Source of the DNA: Nicotiana tabacum
Taxonomy: Eukaryota; Streptophyta; Magnoliopsida; Solanales; Solanaceae
Direction: 5' to 3'
Assembly (NCBI RefSeq): GCF_000715075.1
Contig: NC_134087.1
Span: 109,965,161-110,029,160, forward strand
Length of the DNA: 64,000 bases
Shown here: positions 22,015 to 34,144 of the stretch, piece after piece
Position numbering within the stretch: the stretch's first letter is position 1
How the letters are laid out: each line of letters opens with the position of its first letter
Made by a program: the position numbers and the translations under genes
The notes under the pieces: generated by a model
What the model was told of the DNA's origin: nothing
The model's input: only the letters and a program-made list of their open reading frames with translations
The model's database searches: none

Positions 22015-23226
22015 TAGGGATGTTAATGGGGCGGGGCGGGTTTGGCAAATTCCACAAAAATTTCAACTGCCCCGCTTCCCCCTGCATAGTTATTTTTTCA
22101 GTTTTCAACCTGCCCCGCGCCGCCCAGCCCCGTTTATTTTTTTCTTTAATTTTTTTTTTCTAAAACAAACTAGTTTGACATTTTATTATTTTATAAAATG
22201 GAAAGTTTAATAGAATTACATAAACATAACACTGAGAGGTTATTATGCTGATCTTCCAAAATAAATGGGTTACTATCACTTTACTTTCACACATCACCGG
22301 TAACTTTCTTTCTTTTCTTTTCTTTTCTTTTTCCCATTGTTAATTTTGAAGCTTTATTTCATTGCAAATCTGGTAGAATGGCTTATATTGGAAAACAATA
22401 TATTAATTTCTTTTTTCCCTCTTTTGGTAGAGTAATACATTGTTCTTGAAATTATATAAGAGTAAATGTTCTTGAAGTTTAAATGTAGCTCTCAATTTGA
22501 AGTTTGTATTTTATTAAGGCACAATAATATTGCTTTTCTTTCAATTCTATTGTGTCCCCCCCCCCCCCCGAATTTTATGTGTTTTGGATTAATTGAGGTT
22601 ATTTCTTTGAATTTTAATCAATAAGGAATAAAGTTCTAAGGATCTGAGTGGATAATTACCGGACAATAGATGAATGTCTCATTCTCTTTCTTTTTCTTTT
22701 CTTTTCTTGTTTTTCTAGCCGTTGGAAACATTGCCGACTCTTTTTTTTTTTACTATACTAAGCAGAAAATTAAAAGTTATTTTCAGAAACTTTATTATAG
22801 TGTATGTTTTATTATTTTATAAAATGGAGAGTTTAACAGAATGACATAAACATAAAACTGAGAGTATTATGCTGATCTTCCAAAATAAATGGGTTACTAT
22901 CATTTCCAATTACTAATACGATATCTTGACTCATGTAATATCATTTTGGTAAGACTTATGCAAATTAGTTAATTATAAATCAAAATAGTATTCATGCTAG
23001 TGAAGAAGAATGTGAAATTGTAGTTGAAATAAGTGCTTTGTTTCAAAAAAGATAAAATTCAAAGTTGTCCCGCATTGAACATACATTAAACCCGCAACCC
23101 CTTGCATTAAAAATTTTAAAAATTATTTTAAACCGCCCCGTCCCACACCTACATAAGAGTAAATCCACTCCCCCCCCCCCCCGCCCCGCGTCAAACAAAA
23201 TCCGTCCCGCCCCATTGCCATCCCTA
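22015..23226. mobile_element. hAT-like non-autonomous DNA transposon (1,212 bp)
   Basis: The left end reads TAGGGATGTTAATGGGGCGG and the right end is the near-perfect inverse (CCCCATTGCCATCCCTA), giving imperfect terminal inverted repeats of about 17-25 bp rich in GGGGCGGG. TAGGG-type ends with G-rich subtermini are seen in plant hAT elements. There is no transposase frame. I do not see a clean 8-bp target duplication, so the superfamily call is tentative. Two C-runs (about 22556-22569 and 23170-23182) lie inside. Confidence 0.5.
22181..22905. repeat. Pair of about 95-bp direct repeats inside the hAT-like element
   Basis: The block from TTTTATTATTTTATAAAATGG through AAATAAATGGGTTACTATCA occurs at about 22181-22278 and again at about 22808-22904. 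A few substitutions and small indels separate them. Confidence 0.7.
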
Positions 23227-23970
23227 CATATCCAATCATGTTTATGGTATTATTTGATCCGCGTACTTTCTACCATGTCCCTCTAATCACTACGTCTCTA
23301 AGGAATTTCTACTATATATAAGTGGTTAAGGGCGGACGAACACGACATCTAGCAATGGTACAAATAGTAATAAAATTTGTACGAACAACTATGGATCTTT
23401 ACCTTATTGTGTAAAATATGTTTCCCTTTATTTATGCACTAGGTTGGTTGCTCTAGATAATGATATCATGGAAGACAATAGTCCGAACATAGGTGCCAAC
23501 AAAGGCAGCTTGGTTTGTGATATGTCTAGACTTGATGTCTAGTTATTGTAGTATATTATCCTTATTGCTAAAAAAATTATGGACCTTCATGATGCGTGTG
23601 TATTAAGCAAACACGTGTACCCCCCTAAACTTGTCGGGAATTATTAGTTTCCTCCCTAAACTATCTCTAGTTCGAATTACCCCCTACACTAGGATAAGTG
23701 AATTTAAACCCCCCCTCCCCCGGGCTGCCACATGGCACGAGAAGTGATCTCAAACGATGTATGGCGTGTGAGGGTGGATACAAATGGACACCTAATCAGC
23801 CCTAACGGTAAAAAGCCCTAATCAACGGCTATTCTTTCACTTCTTCTTCTTCTTTATAAGCCCCTCCATTGAAGCAGAACTATTGCTCTTTCTTTTTGTA
23901 ATATTCTTGATTTTCTTCTTTAATTGTTAAAGTTCTTAGTGATATTCTTAGTTTTCATCCTAGTTTCTCG
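23227..23970 (+). other. Upstream flank of the GRF zinc-finger gene
   Basis: No gene is seen. The last 150 bases hold a CT-rich stretch, a TATA-like TTTATAAG (about 23851-23858) and a T-rich leader that would run straight into the GRF gene at 54288 once the nested insertion is removed. The block at 23605-23720 (ACCCCCCTAAACTTGTCGGG and similar) is C-rich and looks like another repeat, but I cannot assign it. Confidence 0.4.
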
Positions 23971-23975
23971 AAGAC
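23971..23975. repeat. Target-site duplication AAGAC, left copy
   Basis: AAGAC directly precedes the LTR start at 23976 and recurs at 54283-54287 after the far LTR. Confidence 0.85.
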
Positions 23976-26947
23976 TGTCACGACCCTAACCCCGAACCCG
24001 GTCGTGATGGCGCCTCTCGTGAAGACAAAGCCAGACAGTTCAACCCAACTCAACTTTTAAAGTAGTTAATCAACATAAAAATAGTCTAAACATGATTTAA
24101 ACAATACTAAATAGCAGAAATATCGTTAATAATGCGGAAAGTCCAACCTGACACAGCTCTAACCAGAGTGTCGCAAGTCATGAGCAACTAATGATCCTGA
24201 TACGAGTCTACTAGGTACGATGTCTGGTACAATAGTTTGAAAAACATAGAATTAATAAGATAAAGAGAGGCACGAGGGCTGCAGACGCCAACAGCTACCT
24301 CGTAGTCTCAGAAACACCGCCTGGACTGGGAGGATCAGCACTCAGGAGCGGGATCTGCTATGCCTGAATCTGCAGACAGGGGTGCAGGGAGTAAAGTGAG
24401 TACTCCAACTCAGTGAGTAACAAATATAAATAATGGCTGAAAGCATGAAAACACGTAAAGGCACAAGGCAATTCTATATCAAAGCAGTAAAATCACTTAA
24501 AGTAGTAAATCCGTAAAGAAATCAAGTTAAATCCCTTTTTAAACAAGTAAAATAGGTAGTTTGGCAAGTAAATAACAAGTAGAAATCCGCCCCTCGGGCA
24601 CTGTATCAATCACTCAGAACAGTATCAGCCCCTCGGGCTTACTCTCAGTACAATATCAGCCCATTGGGCTCACTCTCAGTACAATATCAGCCCCTCTGGC
24701 TCACTCTCAGATCATGATGGGTACCCGCGCTCACTGTGGGTGTTCAGACTCCGGAGGGGCCCCTTACGGCCCAAGCGCTATATCAAGCCACATCGTGGCA
24801 TCATCTCTCGGCACTCGGCCTCACATCACTCGGCCTCATATCACTCAAGCCACCTCGTGGCATATAAAAATATCTCAGGACCTCGGCCTCATATCACTCA
24901 GCATATCCTCACACATGTCCCTCGGCCTCACTCAGTCTGAAAATAATCACAAGCCCCTCGGGCATTTGTAAAACAGTAGTGCTCAGCCCAAAATATCGTT
25001 TAGAATATCATTTAAGTCTCAAAACTGAGTAAGAGTGGCTGAGTTGTAAAACAGTGGAAAACAACAGGACTGAGTTGAGGTAATAAATCAATACCATGAG
25101 GAAATAGTGATAAAAATCTCTGGAGGGTTGAAATAGTTGGCACGAAGCCCAAATATGGCAATCAGCCTAAACCATGATGATAACAAACAAGTTTCAGTCA
25201 AATACGTGGTAAAATCATCAATCAGGACGGACCAAGTCATAATCCCCAATAGTAAACGACCCCACGCTCATCATCAAGCGCGTGTCTCACCTCAATATAG
25301 CACTACGATGTACAAATCCGGGATTTCAAACCCTTAGGGTATCATTTACAATCATTACGCACCTCGAACCGGCTAATTCTCTAGCTCGCGACGCCTTTGC
25401 CCCTCGAATCGGCCTCCATGTGCGTCGAATCTATCCAAATCAGAAGGAATACGTCACAATATGCTAAGGGAACAAAGCCCAAGCGAAAACAATCGAATTA
25501 CCACAAAACTTCAGAATTTGGTCAAACCCGACTCCCGGGCCCACATCTAAGAATTTGACAAAATTCACAAAACTAGAATCCTTACACTCTCACGAGTCTA
25601 ACCATACGAAAATTATCCAATTCCGGTACCATTTGGTCCTTCAAATCATCATTTTATATTTTTGGAAGATTTCACAAATTTTCTTCCCAAATTTCATCCC
25701 AGATCACGAATTAAATGATGAATTCAATGATAGAATCATGTACTCTAGCCAAATCTGAGTTAGAATCACTTACCCCGATGAATTTCTTGAAAAACCTTCG
25801 AAAAATCGCCAAAATTCGAGCTCTGTAGGTCAAAGTATCAAAACAAACCCCAAAACCTTGTATTTATAGAGTACCCCACAGATTTCCACCTCCGCGGGCC
25901 GCACAAAATCGACCGCGGTCCGCACAAAAACGACCGCGGCCGCACAGCTTTCCTCTGCAATGATAGGCTTTAGTATTTTGTCCATAACGTTCTCTACGGA
26001 TATCCAAATTGCGATATCTTTGTCTTTCTAGAAAACTAGACACGAAGAGCTACAACTTTTATTTTTAAATCATCTCAAAAGTCTTTGTAGATCAAAAGAT
26101 ATGAGCTTCCGAAGTAGGACCAGTGAAAAGTTCCCCACCGCGGCCGCAAAGCATTTTGTGCGGTCCGCACAGCATCTACCGCGGCTGCACGTCTTTTTGT
26201 GCGGTCCGCACAGCATGTACCGTGGCCGCACTGCACATACCGTGGCTGCACTTCTTTTTATGCAGATCACGCGGGTGAGTTCCGAGACCTGCAACCCATA
26301 TGGACCTGCTACAGCTATGATTTTCGGCCTAACACATCCCGGAACCTACCCGAAACTCCCAGAACTTCAAACCAATTGTACCAACACATCCCATGACATC
26401 GTTCAAACTTGTTCAAAACTTCATAACGCTCACAACAACATCAAATCACCAATTTAACATAGGATTCAAGTCCAAGAACTCTTAAATTATGCTTTCGATC
26501 AAAAAGTCTATCAAACCTCGTCTGAATGACCTAAAATTTTGCACACACATCCCAAATGACACAACGAAGCTACTGCAACCTTTATATCAAAATCTCACCA
26601 ATCAACCGGAAAGTGCCGAAATCTCAATTTCGTCAATCCAAGCCTAAACCTTCCACGGACTTCCAAAATGCATTCCGATCACGCTTCTAAGTCCCAAATC
26701 ACCTAACGGAGCTAACCAAATCATAAAAATTCCAATCCGAGATCATATACAAATAAGTCAAATATTGGTCAAACCTTTCAAATTTTTAAGGTTTCAACTG
26801 AGATTGTTCTTCCAAATTAAATTCTGATTAACCTGAAACCCAACAACAACGATTTACATAAGTCATATTGCATCACACGGGGCAAGTCATGCCCGAGAAT
26901 TGGTGAGAGAAATGCAAAATCTCAAAACGACCGGTCGGGTCATTACA
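23976..26947 (-). repeat. 3' LTR of the non-autonomous element
   Basis: On the minus strand it runs from TGTAATGACCCG to GGGTCGTGACA. TATAAATA lies at 25861-25868 (reverse). The GC palindrome cluster upstream of it (25886-25945 and 26137-26275) is made of CCGCGG, GGCCGCAC and GGTCCGCAC words. The hairpin-rich stretch at about 24598-24960 lies downstream of the TATA box in the transcribed sense. Confidence 0.85.
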
Positions 26948-27354
26948 TCCTACCCCACTTAAACGTACGTTCGTCCTCGAACGTGCCTAGAGTTGTTCCA
27001 AAAGCCAACCAATTGCAGAATAACCTCACCATGCACATACCCGGGGGTGATCACACGTCACCCTATCTCACATAGGTTTGATAGCACAATATAACTGAAA
27101 TTTCATAATTCATCCTAGTCCATAAACCATAGAACCACATTTCCTCTTCTAAAATCATCAACACGATCAGAATCTCACATTTATACTGTGAATAAGTCTG
27201 AACAAACTGTATATGCTATCTCCGGTGCAATCACATGATATACCACATAACTCAACACTTGTAGTGATAACTTCTAACCACAGCAGCTGCACACAACATC
27301 CACATACCGATAGAAAAATTCTTATCAACTAAAGTCTCATCCCAACACTTTCAT
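26948..27354 (-). mobile_element. 3' internal end of the non-autonomous element
   Basis: This matches 8483-8901 of the first copy in reverse complement, including the polypurine tract next to the LTR. It ends at the target duplication of the Tat element and resumes at 47529. Confidence 0.75.
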
Positions 27355-27359
27355 ATACT
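27355..27359. repeat. Target-site duplication ATACT, left copy
   Basis: ATACT directly precedes the Tat LTR and is repeated at 47524-47528. The uninterrupted homologue in the first copy reads TAGTATAC at the matching place (about 8482), as expected for an empty site. Confidence 0.92.
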
Positions 27360-30300
27360 TGTTGCGCTGCCTTTTTCTCGCGAAATCGGGTTCATGACAT
27401 TTGGTAGGACAACTCGTTCCCTCTTGGGAATTGGGTTTTTTGAAGAGTCGCCACCAGTGATTAAAGTGCATCAGGATACTAAAGAAGAGTTCGAGTTGGA
27501 AAACCAGAGTTCGGGTAAGGGCTAGAAATTATCTCGAGGGGAAGGTGTTAGGCATCCCCCAAGATCCATAAGTGTGGTTCCCGATCATGCTACAATTGTG
27601 ACTTTGAATAACAAGTAAGCAAATAGAAGTCTCAAATAGAAGGGGGTTTTCACATAATATTGCAAGCATGTTGAGAGTTTGACGAAAGTAAAGAAAGCAG
27701 AAATTTCAAAGAAATAGTTTGAGAATAAACTAAACAAATAAAGGAAAGGGGGTCCTAGGTTTACAAATAATATGGATCACATCAATGCAATACCCGGTAA
27801 TCACTCCTCAGAAGAGAGGTTACATGTGGTATTAGCGCACCGGTCATCATATCTATATCTACCCTTTCCCACCCCGTTAAGGTATTAAGCGCGGAATAGT
27901 ATTGTTACTTATTGCATGATAGTACCCGCCCCAATCCTATCAGTCCCGGAGGCATTTGGGACTACTAGTCTTAAAGGGAAGGGAGATTTGGCTTTTCAGA
28001 GTTTTAAAAGGATAAAATTCTAGGGCGACAATCAGAACATATAAGGCAGGTATGAGAGAACACATAACACTTTAAAGGGCTCAAACGGCCCTCCTCATTT
28101 AAAGAAACAAATCAATTAACATGACTTACAAATACTGGTTATGGTCTGAATTAAATTTAAAGCGTTAGGGAAGGCTGATTATCACATATTTCTCAGATGA
28201 GAAGTCCGAATTAGGCCTCCACTGGTTGTAATTATCAAAGACTGATGCAGTTAATTAATTACCTAATAGCTTGCCTAGGTGAAACCTATAGGCATGATAT
28301 CTAACGATGCTTACTCTGATTTTAAAGAAGGCTTACTGATTATATATATAAAAAATAAGATCTGCAGATATTAAACGACATTACTACTAATTTTGGACTT
28401 GCAAACAATTCAGATTCGGTTAATTACTCCTATAGGCATGCTTTCTAAGCGTCGTTGGTTTAAAAAAAATTATGAAAGTGCAGGAGTCCTATAGACATGG
28501 TATCTAGGATACATTTTGTTATTTTTAACCTATAACTGTTTGCCTAATGATGGAGATATATGCGGAAGTGCAGAAACCTATAATCATGATTTCTATATGC
28601 AGAAGTGCAGAAAAAAACCTACATACAGGATTTCTATATGATATGTAGAAGTGCAGAAACTTATAGGCAGAATTTCTATATGATATGCAGAAACTTATAG
28701 GCGGGATTTCTATATGATATGCAGAAGTGTAGAAACTTATAGGCAGGATTTCTAATGCAAAAGTGCAGAAACTATAGGCATGATTTCTATATGAAATGCA
28801 TAAGTGCAGAACTTGTAGGCGGAATTTCTATATGATATGCAGAAGTGTAGAAACTTATAGGCAGGATTTCTAATGCAAAAGTGCAGAAACTATAGGCAGG
28901 ATTTCTATATGAAATGCATAAGTGCAGAACTTGTAAATAGTAACACCTATGAGCATCCTTTGCATACATAAATGACCCTTCCCTTCTTACTTAGAATCCC
29001 ATAAGCTATTATAAAATATTACAGACCAGAATGAATCAAGAAAAGTAAAATTACATCAGAGATTTAAGCTACAACCAAGGAGCCTAATTCAGACTTAAGG
29101 TCTAACAATATGAGATGAACCAACTTCCAGGATCAGATTTCCAAAGCCTTTCTCTCATTTGGGGTGTGTCAAAGTTCCCTAAGAGCCTCAAGTGGCCTCC
29201 GGGTAGTGCTTACACCCCAAATATATTGCAGACTTAAGCAAGTGCAGTGTGGAAGAGCCAGCCCTCAAATGTCCAAGTTCAGGGGGAATTCAAGGTTCCA
29301 AAGCAAGGCTCATAGGTGGGGGCATAACTTAGAATCTAAGAGAGAGTGAAAGTGCATAGAGGGGATTTAGGGGAAGGTCGTGGCAGGCTGGTGGTCATGC
29401 ACCAGCAATTTAAGAATGCTGGCACACCCCTGACCAGCCAATCAGCCAAAATTCGGAGTTAGGATCCATTGAAGATCAGGTTTGGACCTGGGCAGTAATT
29501 TGGATACTGCCAGGCCATGAACCTTAACTCAAACACATAGAAGGGAATAGGGGTAGGGATTCATAACAGAAAATAGATGCAAGGAAAGTACACATATAGT
29601 TAACATTAATCATGAACAACAAAGTAAACAGGATTGTAGAAAACTGTAAATAAACACATAGGGGTGAGGCAGGAAAGCTAAATTAGAACATACCAGTTTC
29701 AGGGAAAACAAACAAGTAAAAGTAGTCTTGAAAAAGCCAAGTTGCAAGCAAAAGTTCCAAGAGATCCTAGAAAAGAGCAGAATGTTGTAAGAGTATTGAA
29801 CTCAAAGCAATAAAGTGTGTAAGTAAGTTGAAAGTATTGATCTAAAAGTTCGAGGTATTGAACTCGAAGTAGTAGTGTAAAAGTATTGAATTGGAAGTGT
29901 GTTAAAAGTGCGGAAGGGTAGTCCCTTTTATAGTGCAAAGAAGCAAGTAAGAAAGGTAAGAAAATAACTTGCAATCAATCACATAGAATTTCCCTTCAGT
30001 TAAGGGATTTGATTTCAAATGGGTAGAAGACATTTAAGGAAAGAAATTTTGATTAAAAACCTTTTCAAAGTAGCACAAAAGGGGTAAATACATAGAAGTT
30101 TATTTAAGTAAAAGCTCAGTGGTATACGGCTTGGAAAAAATAAGGAAAGAGAATCAATCAAACGGCCAGGGAAATCAAAGTTATAGGTTTAATCTCGAAT
30201 GAACCAAGACAGGTAAGGTAAAGAAGGTTCAATTAGAGAGAATCAGTAACAATCAGCCAGGACTCATTAAAAGAAATTCGAAATCAATCAATTAGTCGGT

Positions 30301-32119
30301 AAAGACCTTTTGAAAGAAGAGTTCCCATATTAAAAGCACACAAACATGTGAATCAAGAAGTTATATAGAATTGAGTTTACTCAAAGTGAGGTTCAGAATC
30401 ATGAGCAAGAAAGGGTACAAGTCCAGTTTGCAGACTCACAATGAGTCTGAGAGTTTAGGGTCCCAAAGCGGAACCCTAACTCGCACAAATTCAAAATTGC
30501 CAAGAAACCCCCAGATCCTAGAGTTTCATAGAGATGAGAAAGAAACTCATTGAAACAGGCTCAGAAGCCTCTTTCAAAGACTTATGAGAAACAAACAGAC
30601 ATGATACAAAGAAAGAAAGCTAATTTAAGGTCATAGAGAACATATTTGAGAAACTCGGAGCTTAAACAAGTTCAGAAAAGAAGAGGTGATACAGACTTAA
30701 ATTAAAACAGAGGAAACATGTTCAACAAGAACGCAAACAGAGTCTAATAAAGCAAACAAAAATAAAAAAAAAACTCAATAGTAAGCACATATAGTAGAAG
30801 AGTAAGGGAAACATAACAAGGATTAACAGGAGTAACATGTATAGTAGAAAAAGAATAGTAGGAGAACAGTACACGCGTAGTAAAAGAAGTCATACGAGCA
30901 TAGCACAGACAAACACACATAAAGAAAGAATCAGAAAGATCTTTTTGAAAAAAATTTCAGAAACGATTTTTGAAAAGAAATTTTAGGGTAAACACTTTAG
31001 AAGCCCAGTAGAACACGAACATACCATAGATCTACGAAAATAAACAGAGAAGAGCCTCGAACAACTTAGGGTTTCGGAGAAACCCTAGAAATGAGAAAGG
31101 CTTGGAACAAAAATCAGATCCTAAGTCGAAGAGGTGAGGAATCAGGCTCCTAAGGCCTGAATGTGCCGGAGCATGGCCGGAGAAGCTATAGAAATGAAGA
31201 TCTGAGAAGATCTGGAAGAACCATCGAAGTCAGCTTTCAAAACCTCGAACACCCAAGGTATAATGATGGAGAGGGGTGAGTACAGACCGTCCATGGCCTG
31301 AGAAGCCATGGATTCTGGTGAAAACATGGTGAAATAAGGTAGGAGGAGGCTAGGGTTTCGAAGAGCTGATGAGAGGATTTGAGAGCATTTGGGATTAAAA
31401 GGCGGCGGGTCAGGTGAGAATGAGGTAGATTAGGGTAGGTCATTTGGTTTAATTATGGAAGGGTGAGTTATGGTCGTTGACCTTGTGTGATCAACGGCCC
31501 AGATTTAGGAGGGTAGGTGGGAACCAGGTAAGGGTCATTTGGATCGGGTCGTGGGTTTTGTCAAATTAAAAATTGGGCCGGTCCAAATGGGTTAAGATTG
31601 GGTCAAATAATGGTTAAAATTGAAAGGTAAAAAGGCTGTATTTGAAATGGAATGAGGCTAGATGTTAAATAGCTAGTTTTCCCTTTTATTTTATAAAAAT
31701 AGTAAAAAATAATTTTAAAAGCAAACTAAAAGTACTGAGCCAATTAATAATATATAAATATTAATATAAAAATACTGGAAATAATTTTACAATTGTAAAA
31801 TGCTATTAATCTTAAAGTAGGCTAAAATTGCAATTATATGCAATTTAGCTTTAAAAATACCAAATAAAATTTGTAAAAATATACAAAAATCACCTTAATT
31901 ATATTTTGGTGTAAATATGAGAATACAATAAGTTATTCACCAAAATGATAATCTTGGGAATAATTATTGGATTTTGTACTGCTAAAAAATACAATAAATT
32001 GATTTTAAAAAAATTAGAAAAAATACCAAAACACTTGGGCATGCTTATATATGCATATATATGCTATTTTGAAAGTATTTTATATATAAAAATACATAGG
32101 GAAAAATTGGGTATCAACA
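27360..32119 (-). repeat. 3' LTR of the Tat element (4,760 bp)
   Basis: Minus strand TGTTGATACCC...AGCGCAACA. A TATA box (TATAAAAGG, reverse of 29924-29932) lies about 2.2 kb into the LTR. The transcribed part downstream carries a tandem array at 28560-28935. A ten-base copy of the primer-binding motif (TGGCGACTCT) lies at 27444-27453 near the LTR end. Confidence 0.93.
28560..28935. repeat. Tandem array in the Tat LTR
   Basis: Repeating words are GCAGAAGTGCAGAAAC, TTATAGGCAGGATTTCTA and TATGATATGC, in units of about 40-50 bp. The last 230 bp form two larger copies of about 115 bp (the block with AGTGCAGAACTTGTA occurs at 28801 and 28919). The same array is at 43985-44365 in the other LTR, so it predates this insertion. 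Confidence 0.75.
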
Positions 32120-32134
32120 GCTGCCCCTCTTTAC
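32120..32134 (-). promoter_or_regulatory. Polypurine tract of the Tat element
   Basis: The minus strand reads GTAAAGAGGGGCAGC directly before the TGTTGATACCC start of the 3' LTR. Confidence 0.85.
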
Positions 32135-32489
32135 CCGGGAAGGATGAAAGAGTTGTCAGGTAAAGATATGATGGCCAATTTTGACCGAATGAAACGATTT
32201 TGAAGAGTTTTGACCGAGCTCTGGTTTCTGAGTTGCCTACATATCCCTGGTATTACAGGAATCAGGCCATATGTAGTTCGGGATCCATCGGCGGAGTATG
32301 CCGATGGAGATTTTCGAAAAGCGGACGCGATGTTCAGGTTGAGAAAGGATGGTCAGAGTCTGATAGGCTGCGGGATCGCTCCTGCTGAGACGGTCATTGC
32401 TAGTCGGTGAACCTTCGAATGAACAATACCAGCATACATATATTGTGCATAAATTTAAACATGATGCAAGTTCCTGTTGGACCATGAAT

Positions 32490-32750
32490 GCTGTCTTTGG
32501 ACGGTTAGGATGACGTCCTCAGACCATGATGTCCTAGGCCATGAAGCGTATGATAAAGGATTCGCAGGCTATGAAATAATGTTCTCAGGCTATGAGGATG
32601 ATGCCTCCGAACCATGATGCCTTTGAATAATGATATGCAAAAGATAAAATGGGGTCCTCAGGCCATGGCATGGCGTTCTCAGGCTATGAAAATGGTGCCT
32701 CCGAACAATGATGCTTTTGGACAATATGGCGATCTTTCAGCCCATGAAAA
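32490..32750. repeat. Degenerate CTCAGGC(C/T)ATGA repeats
   Basis: Short blocks built from CTCAGGCTATGA, GATGCCTCCGAACCATGATG and TGATGCC recur irregularly at about 36-50 bp. They lie between the polypurine tract side and the 33-bp array, within the 3' untranslated part of the Tat element. Confidence 0.55.
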
Positions 32751-32915
32751 TGCAGAAGGTGGCGATCTTTCAGCCGATGCAAGACGTAAATAAAGGGTGG
32801 TGGTATTTCAGCCATGCAAGAGAAATAAGATGGCGGTATTTCAGTCATGCAAGAGAAATAGAGTGGCGATATTTCAGCCATGCAAGAGAAATAAGGTGGC
32901 GGTATTTCGGCCATG
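32750..32915. repeat. 33-bp tandem array in the Tat 3' region
   Basis: Units of the form TGGCGGTATTTCAGCCATGC followed by AAGAGAAATAAGA occur about five times with substitutions. The array merges into the 62-bp array at about 32916, which also begins with an ATGCAGATGG word. Confidence 0.7.
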
Positions 32916-33716
32916 CAGATGGAGGTAGAGTTTAACCTCGGAAGGTAGAAAGGTAGCCTTATGCAATGCAGGAGATGCAGATGGAGGTAGAGCTTAACCT
33001 CGGAAGGCAGAAAGGTAGCCTTATGCAATGCAAAAAATGCAGATGGAGACAGAGCTTAGTCTCGGAAGGCAGAAAGGTAGCCTTATGCAATGCTGAAGAT
33101 GCAGATGGAGGTAGAGCTTAACCTCGGAAGGTAGAAAGGTAGCCTTATGCAATGCAGAGAAATGCATATGGAGGTAGAGCTTAACCTCGGAAGGCAGAAA
33201 GGTAGCCTTATGCAATGCAGAAAATGCAGATGGAGACAGAGCTTAGTCTCGAAAGGCAGAAAGGTAGCCTTATGAAATGTAGAAAATGCAGATGGAGACA
33301 GAGCTTAGTCTCGGAAGGTAGAAAGGTAGCCTTATGCAATGTAGAGAAATGCAAATGGAGGTAGAGCTTAACCTCGGAAGGCAGAAAGGTAGCCTTATGC
33401 AATGTAGAAAATGCAGATGGAGACAAAGCTTAGCTTCGGAAGGCAGAAATGTAGCCTTATGCAATGCAGAAAATGCAGATAGAGGTAGAGTTTAACCTTG
33501 GAAGGCAGAAAGGTAGCCTTATGCAATGCAGAGAAATGCAGATGGAGGTAGAGCTTAACCTCGGAAGGCAGAAAGGTAGCCTTATACAATGTAGAAAATG
33601 CATATGGAGATAGAGCTTAGTCTCGTAAGGCAGAAATTGTAGCCTTATGCAATGCAGAGAAATGCAGATGGAGACAGAGCTTAGTCTCGGAAGGTAGAAA
33701 GGTAGCCTTATGCAAA
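32916..33716. repeat. 62-bp tandem array, 13 copies, with two paired-arm variants
   Basis: AGGTAGCCTTATG recurs with spacing 62, 62, 62, 63, 62, 62, 63, 62, 62, 63, 63 and 63 from 32951 to 33700. Each unit holds an 18-base near-palindrome in one of two forms: GAGGTAGAGCTTAACCTC or GAGACAGAGCTTAGTCTC. Peptide-like open frames over this region (for example 33021-33215 minus) simply translate the repeat and are not genes, because 62 is not a multiple of three. Arrays like this in the 3' region are known in Tat/Ogre elements and can seed satellite DNA. Confidence 0.92.
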
Positions 33717-34144
33717 AAATAAAAGGCGAATAGTAATGAAATCTCTTAGCTGAGATGATAGCTGATAGTTGATTGCTATATTGTGGCTGTTGTGGATGTC
33801 GTGTATGGATAGCAACTGTAAATAGGTGATGATTCCGAGAGTTGTATTCCCGGGAAGTATGAGTGTATAGATATATCTGATGATTTTATGACTTGACTGC
33901 CTGCATCCAAAGAAAAGTCATAAGTTTTGTAAAGGGGGGAAGGTTAGTTCGTTTCCCTATAAGCTTCGCTTGTCCTGCTTGGCGTTGTGTATCATTGAGG
34001 TAGCATTGCTAAACAAAGCAATTTTGATACCAGACATGCATGATTTAGAAAAAATGTAACATAAATACATAATTTAAAATAGTTTTCTTTAGATAAACCG
34101 ACGAATGCGACGCGATTCAAGACATTGCAACCTCTCTCGCTCCG

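Noticed and set aside
22556..22569. Run of 14 C residues.
   Set aside because: A homopolymer whose exact length is easily altered by sequencing. Nothing nearby suggests function.
32684..33589. Series of minus-strand frames with repeated HKATFLPSEVKLYLHLHF-like peptides.
   Set aside because: They are translations of the 62-bp repeat; the unit is not a multiple of three, so frames slip between copies. Not a repeat protein.
32916..33716. Regular repeats considered as a CRISPR-type array.
   Set aside because: The units abut with no unique spacers, the genome is a plant, and the setting is the 3' region of a retrotransposon.
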